This document shows, piece by piece, positions 61,585-64,000 of a stretch of DNA of 64,000 nt; the first letter of the stretch is position 1, and the number at the start of each line of letters is the position of its first letter. A program made the translations under genes and the position numbers. The notes below the pieces were generated by a model. That model was given only the letters and a program-made list of their open reading frames with translations, was not told where the DNA came from and ran no database searches. Source of the stretch: Manihot esculenta (taxonomy: Eukaryota; Streptophyta; Magnoliopsida; Malpighiales; Euphorbiaceae). The DNA lies in contig NC_035162.2 in NCBI RefSeq assembly GCF_001659605.2, forward strand, positions 5,351,248 to 5,415,247, written 5' to 3'.

Positions 61585-62510
61585 GCCAAGTTCGGCCGCC
61601 GAAGGTAAGTTCGGCCGCCGAAAGTGCTCCAGGTTCGGCTTCCAAAGTGCAAGTTCGGCCCCCGAATGTTGCATGGGTTTGCATGCGATTGGGTAGCCGA
61701 AGCTGAGGTGGCCAGCCAGCTGAGTCATGTATTTTGACAGATGTTGGCCTCAGATTCTTGGCCTGCACGTCTCTCATGACTCATCTGTATTAGCAGCTCA
61801 TGCACTAGTTAGCTTGTGTTCACAAGAGTTTGAAAGTGTTGAAGCAAAAAGCTAAGTTTATGAGAGTTTGAGAGTTTGAGGAGAGTTGGTCCGTTTTCCT
61901 TAGTTCAGAGTGTTTATCTTCTTGTTACAGGAGGTAAGTAATGCTCTTGAACCTGTTTATGTGTTTTCTGAAGGTTTTATGGAAGTTAAGGGAGAGCGAT
62001 GCATGTGTAAGTGAGAAGTAGTGGTTTTGTTGATTTATGCATGTATACATGTTTCTGTGTTATGTTTGATTTGTTGTTTGGGGTTGTTCGATAGTTGTTG
62101 GACCCCTGTGAACATATACTTGCGTATATGTGTGTGGAATAGTTGAAGTATGCATGTTTGGAGATGTTGAAAAGAAGGAGGAGCTTGGTTTGCCGTCGGG
62201 CTGAGTTCTGGATGAACTCAGGTTCGGCAGCCGAAGGTTCATTCGGCCGCCGAACCTCTTGCATGGTGGCTTTGGCTGCCACAGCTTGCCCCTGAGTGTT
62301 TTTGCATGTTCGGCTCTGTTTGGGGACTTCGGCCGCCGAAGGTGCCGCCGAAGGTTAGAGACTTTCGTCTCTGGAATGTGTTTTGGTCCCCGAAACTTGC
62401 CCCCGAAAGGGTTCGGCCGCCGAAGCTTGAGATTCGGCCGCCGAAGGTGCTTGAGTTTCGTCTCTGGAAAGGACTTTTGGCCGCCGAACCTGCCGCCGAA
62501 AGTGTTCTGT
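61585..62510. repeat. TTCGGCCGCCGAA arrays in the solo LTR
   Basis: Two clusters, 61585-61710 and 62215-62510, hold about ten copies or variants (TTCGGCCGCCGAAGG, TTCGGCCCCCGAA, TTCGGCAGCCGAA, CTGCCGCCGAAAG). The second cluster also contains ACTTTCGTCTCTGG twice, a module shared with the copia LTR array. Confidence 0.9.
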
Positions 62511-62890
62511 CCAGCTTTCTTTTGCATGCTTTGCATGAGGTTTAGAGTGAGTTTCAGGGGATGCTTGGGGAGTGTCATAGAGGTATTCAGAAGCTTGTTT
62601 GGTCCCTCATTTGCGTTCATCTGTATAGGTACAGATCAGAGGAACCAGAGAGAGCAGCAGTGAGTACTGCTCCAGAGTTTTCAGAGCCTGCTCAGTCAGT
62701 CAGTCCAGTTAGCCAGAGGTGAGTGGAACTAAACTTAACTCTTTTAATTGACTAATGGAATGTTTTAGCATATCTCATGCATCATGATTATGCCATAGGT
62801 TGATTGCATTAGTATCCACGAATATGTTGCATTGCATAGTTAGTTGTTGATGTGGGTAAATGCTGAATGATCCAATAGTCACAGACAGAA

Positions 62891-63080
62891 AGTCCAGGAG
62901 CCTTTGACTACGCCCTGGCAGGTATAGTAAAGACCAGGAGCCTTTGACTACGCCCTGGCAGGTATATAGTAAAGTCCAGGAGCCTTTGACTACGCCCTGG
63001 CAATGGTAAGTACAGAGGTGTTATATACACATATACATATATGACAGGAAGACCAGGTGCTCGATTCTACGCCCTGGCAC
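62891..63080. repeat. 40-bp tandem repeat with self-complementary CCAGG/CCTGG
   Basis: Three near-identical units (AGTCCAGGAGCCTTTGACTA followed by CGCCCTGGCAGGTATAGTAA) at 62891, 62931 and 62973, and a diverged fourth at about 63048-63080. Each unit can fold through CCAGG and CCTGG. Confidence 0.88.
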
Positions 63081-63494
63081 AGAGTTACTGGGACTATGTG
63101 GTGACAGGTTTACTCTTGATGTGATTTGTCTGTGTTATGACGCATTCCATGAGATCATGTTTTACTGAGATGTTTTACTGTTCTACTCACTGGGCTATAG
63201 AGCTCATCCCACTCCCTTAACCCCAGTTTTGCAGGTTCAGTGTTCAGTGTACAGGGACAGTTCAGCAGCGTACAGAAAGAGTAAAAGAGCTTGTAATAGT
63301 ATAGCGTGGACATGTAACTTTTAAAGAGATGTTATAGTTGTGTATAACGTTAGAGTTGTGCTTGCCTTAGTTGTGTTGTGTTGTAAAGCTTTTATTACAG
63401 ACATGATCTGGATATGTATATATGTTTTTCTGTATGTGAAAAACCAGGCTTAACAGGTATGAGTTAACCCATCTAGAGCAAGCTCTAGTCAGGG

Positions 63495-63553
63495 GTACAG
63501 AGTACAGAGTACAGAGTACAGAGTACAGAGTACAGAGTATAGAGTACAGAGAT
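63495..63553. repeat. TACAGAG microsatellite
   Basis: About eight tandem copies of the 7-mer TACAGAG, one with TATAGAG. Confidence 0.9.
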
Positions 63554-64000
63554 AGTGCATGCACAGGTTAAGCCTTGGTTCAGCAAAGAGTTTTTATTTT
63601 CACAGAAAATGTATGATCATGTATGAGTTTTACAGGTACACAGAGAGTATAGCAGGCTTGCTACGGGTTCTGGCGGCCTTAAGCCGACCTGAATCCTAGC
63701 GCCGGTGACGGTCCATTTTGGGGTCGTTACAATAACATACTTTTACATTACAAATAAACCATGTCCACTACTATACTATTACATAGACTTCTCTTACTCT
63801 TGCTGACTTCTCTATCTACACTGCACCTGCAAGACTGGGGTTAGGGGAGAGGGGTGAGCTATAAAGCCCAGCGAGCAGAAAGATAAAAAACATGTGATTT
63901 AGTTTCACCATTTTTATGTTTATTATTATTTATTTTATTATTCTTATCATATTTATTTAACCTTTTCTTTTTCTTATTCATGCTTTCATGAAATGCAACA

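Larger units (their letters stand above)
61413..63731. mobile_element. Solo LTR, 2,319 bp, with target duplication ATAAC
   Basis: Bounded by TGTAATACCCGG... and ...GGGGTCGTTACA, and flanked on both sides by ATAAC (61408-61412 and 63732-63736). There is no internal domain and no second LTR, so it is a solo LTR left by recombination between the two LTRs of a former element, probably Ty3-type judging from its length and TGTAA/TTACA ends. Contents from left: TTCGGCCGCCGAA array, a 40-bp tandem repeat, and a TACAGAG microsatellite. Open frames inside are artefacts of the GC-rich array. Confidence 0.85.
61067..64000. mobile_element. LTR sequence B inserted in copia gag, continuing past the window end
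   Basis: Begins TGTAACGACCCGG at 61067. The stretch 61067-61412 resumes at 63732 and runs to 64000. It is related to the solo LTR that splits it: the first 80 bp (CCGGCGCTAGGATTCAGG..., AAGGCCGCCAGAACCCGTAG) is an inverted copy of the last 80 bp of that solo LTR, and CTGGGGTTAGGGGAGAGGGGTGAGCTATA at about 63836 (split over 20 bases here only in position) corresponds to the complement of its 63190-63235 region. B therefore lies in the opposite orientation to the solo LTR. Five bases before it are CATGT; the partner duplication is outside the window. Confidence 0.7.

Noticed and set aside
61067..63731. A 2.7-kb DNA transposon with 80-bp terminal inverted repeats
   Set aside because: The ATAAC duplication fits the inner unit 61413-63731 exactly, and sequence beyond 63731 continues the left LTR's relationship to the solo LTR, so two opposite LTRs explain the inverted ends better.

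Overview
The window is nuclear DNA of a flowering plant, clearly a dicot. Genes are split by GT-AG introns, intergenic DNA is very AT-rich, and both plant-specific receptor kinases and plant transposable elements are present. A member of the Euphorbiaceae (cassava and relatives) would fit, but that placement comes from general resemblance only.

Layout. 260-3178 (+) is a sterol C-5 desaturase gene whose first intron holds a 1.7-kb foldback element. 4866-12645 is a dead CYP89A-type P450 split by a 6.8-kb Mutator-like element (MULE, 5002-11772). The MULE has a near-perfect 9-bp target duplication, long terminal inverted repeats built from about ten consecutive hairpins, a decayed mudrA transposase, and a plant-mobile-domain gene facing it tail to tail. 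14983-41707 holds a cluster of LRK10-like receptor genes, all on the minus strand: two complete kinases (14983-18398 and 33374-36258), two ectodomain-only copies (38193-39018 and 40886-41707) and one relic (18545-18735). Unrelated genes lie between them: an ABHD17-type serine hydrolase (20181-24635, -), an MsrA-family protein with the catalytic Cys replaced by Ser (27282-28910, +) and a small conserved basic protein (31669-32124, -). 43495-45056 (-) is a GAT1_2.1-type class I glutamine amidotransferase. 45300-51850 is gene-poor repeat DNA. 51855-52151 (-) is a type-2 non-specific lipid-transfer protein.

The right end (53176-64000) is a nest of retrotransposons. A SIRE-type Ty1/copia element lies on the minus strand, with its 3' LTR, polypurine tract, additional ORF and an open pol frame. 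Its gag region is cut by a second LTR sequence at 61067, and that sequence is itself split by a complete solo LTR (61413-63731) with target duplication ATAAC. The copia LTR and the solo LTR belong to different families, yet both carry arrays of the same GC-rich near-palindrome (TTCGGCCGCCGAA or its complement) and a shared ACTTTCGTCTCTG module.

The two most unusual signals are the hairpin-array termini of the MULE, one hairpin of which has an apparently flipped loop, and the GC palindrome module shared between unrelated LTR families. The ectodomain-only LRK10L copies are the most interesting host-gene signal. All exon boundaries were read by eye from splice consensus, reading-frame phase and family conservation.
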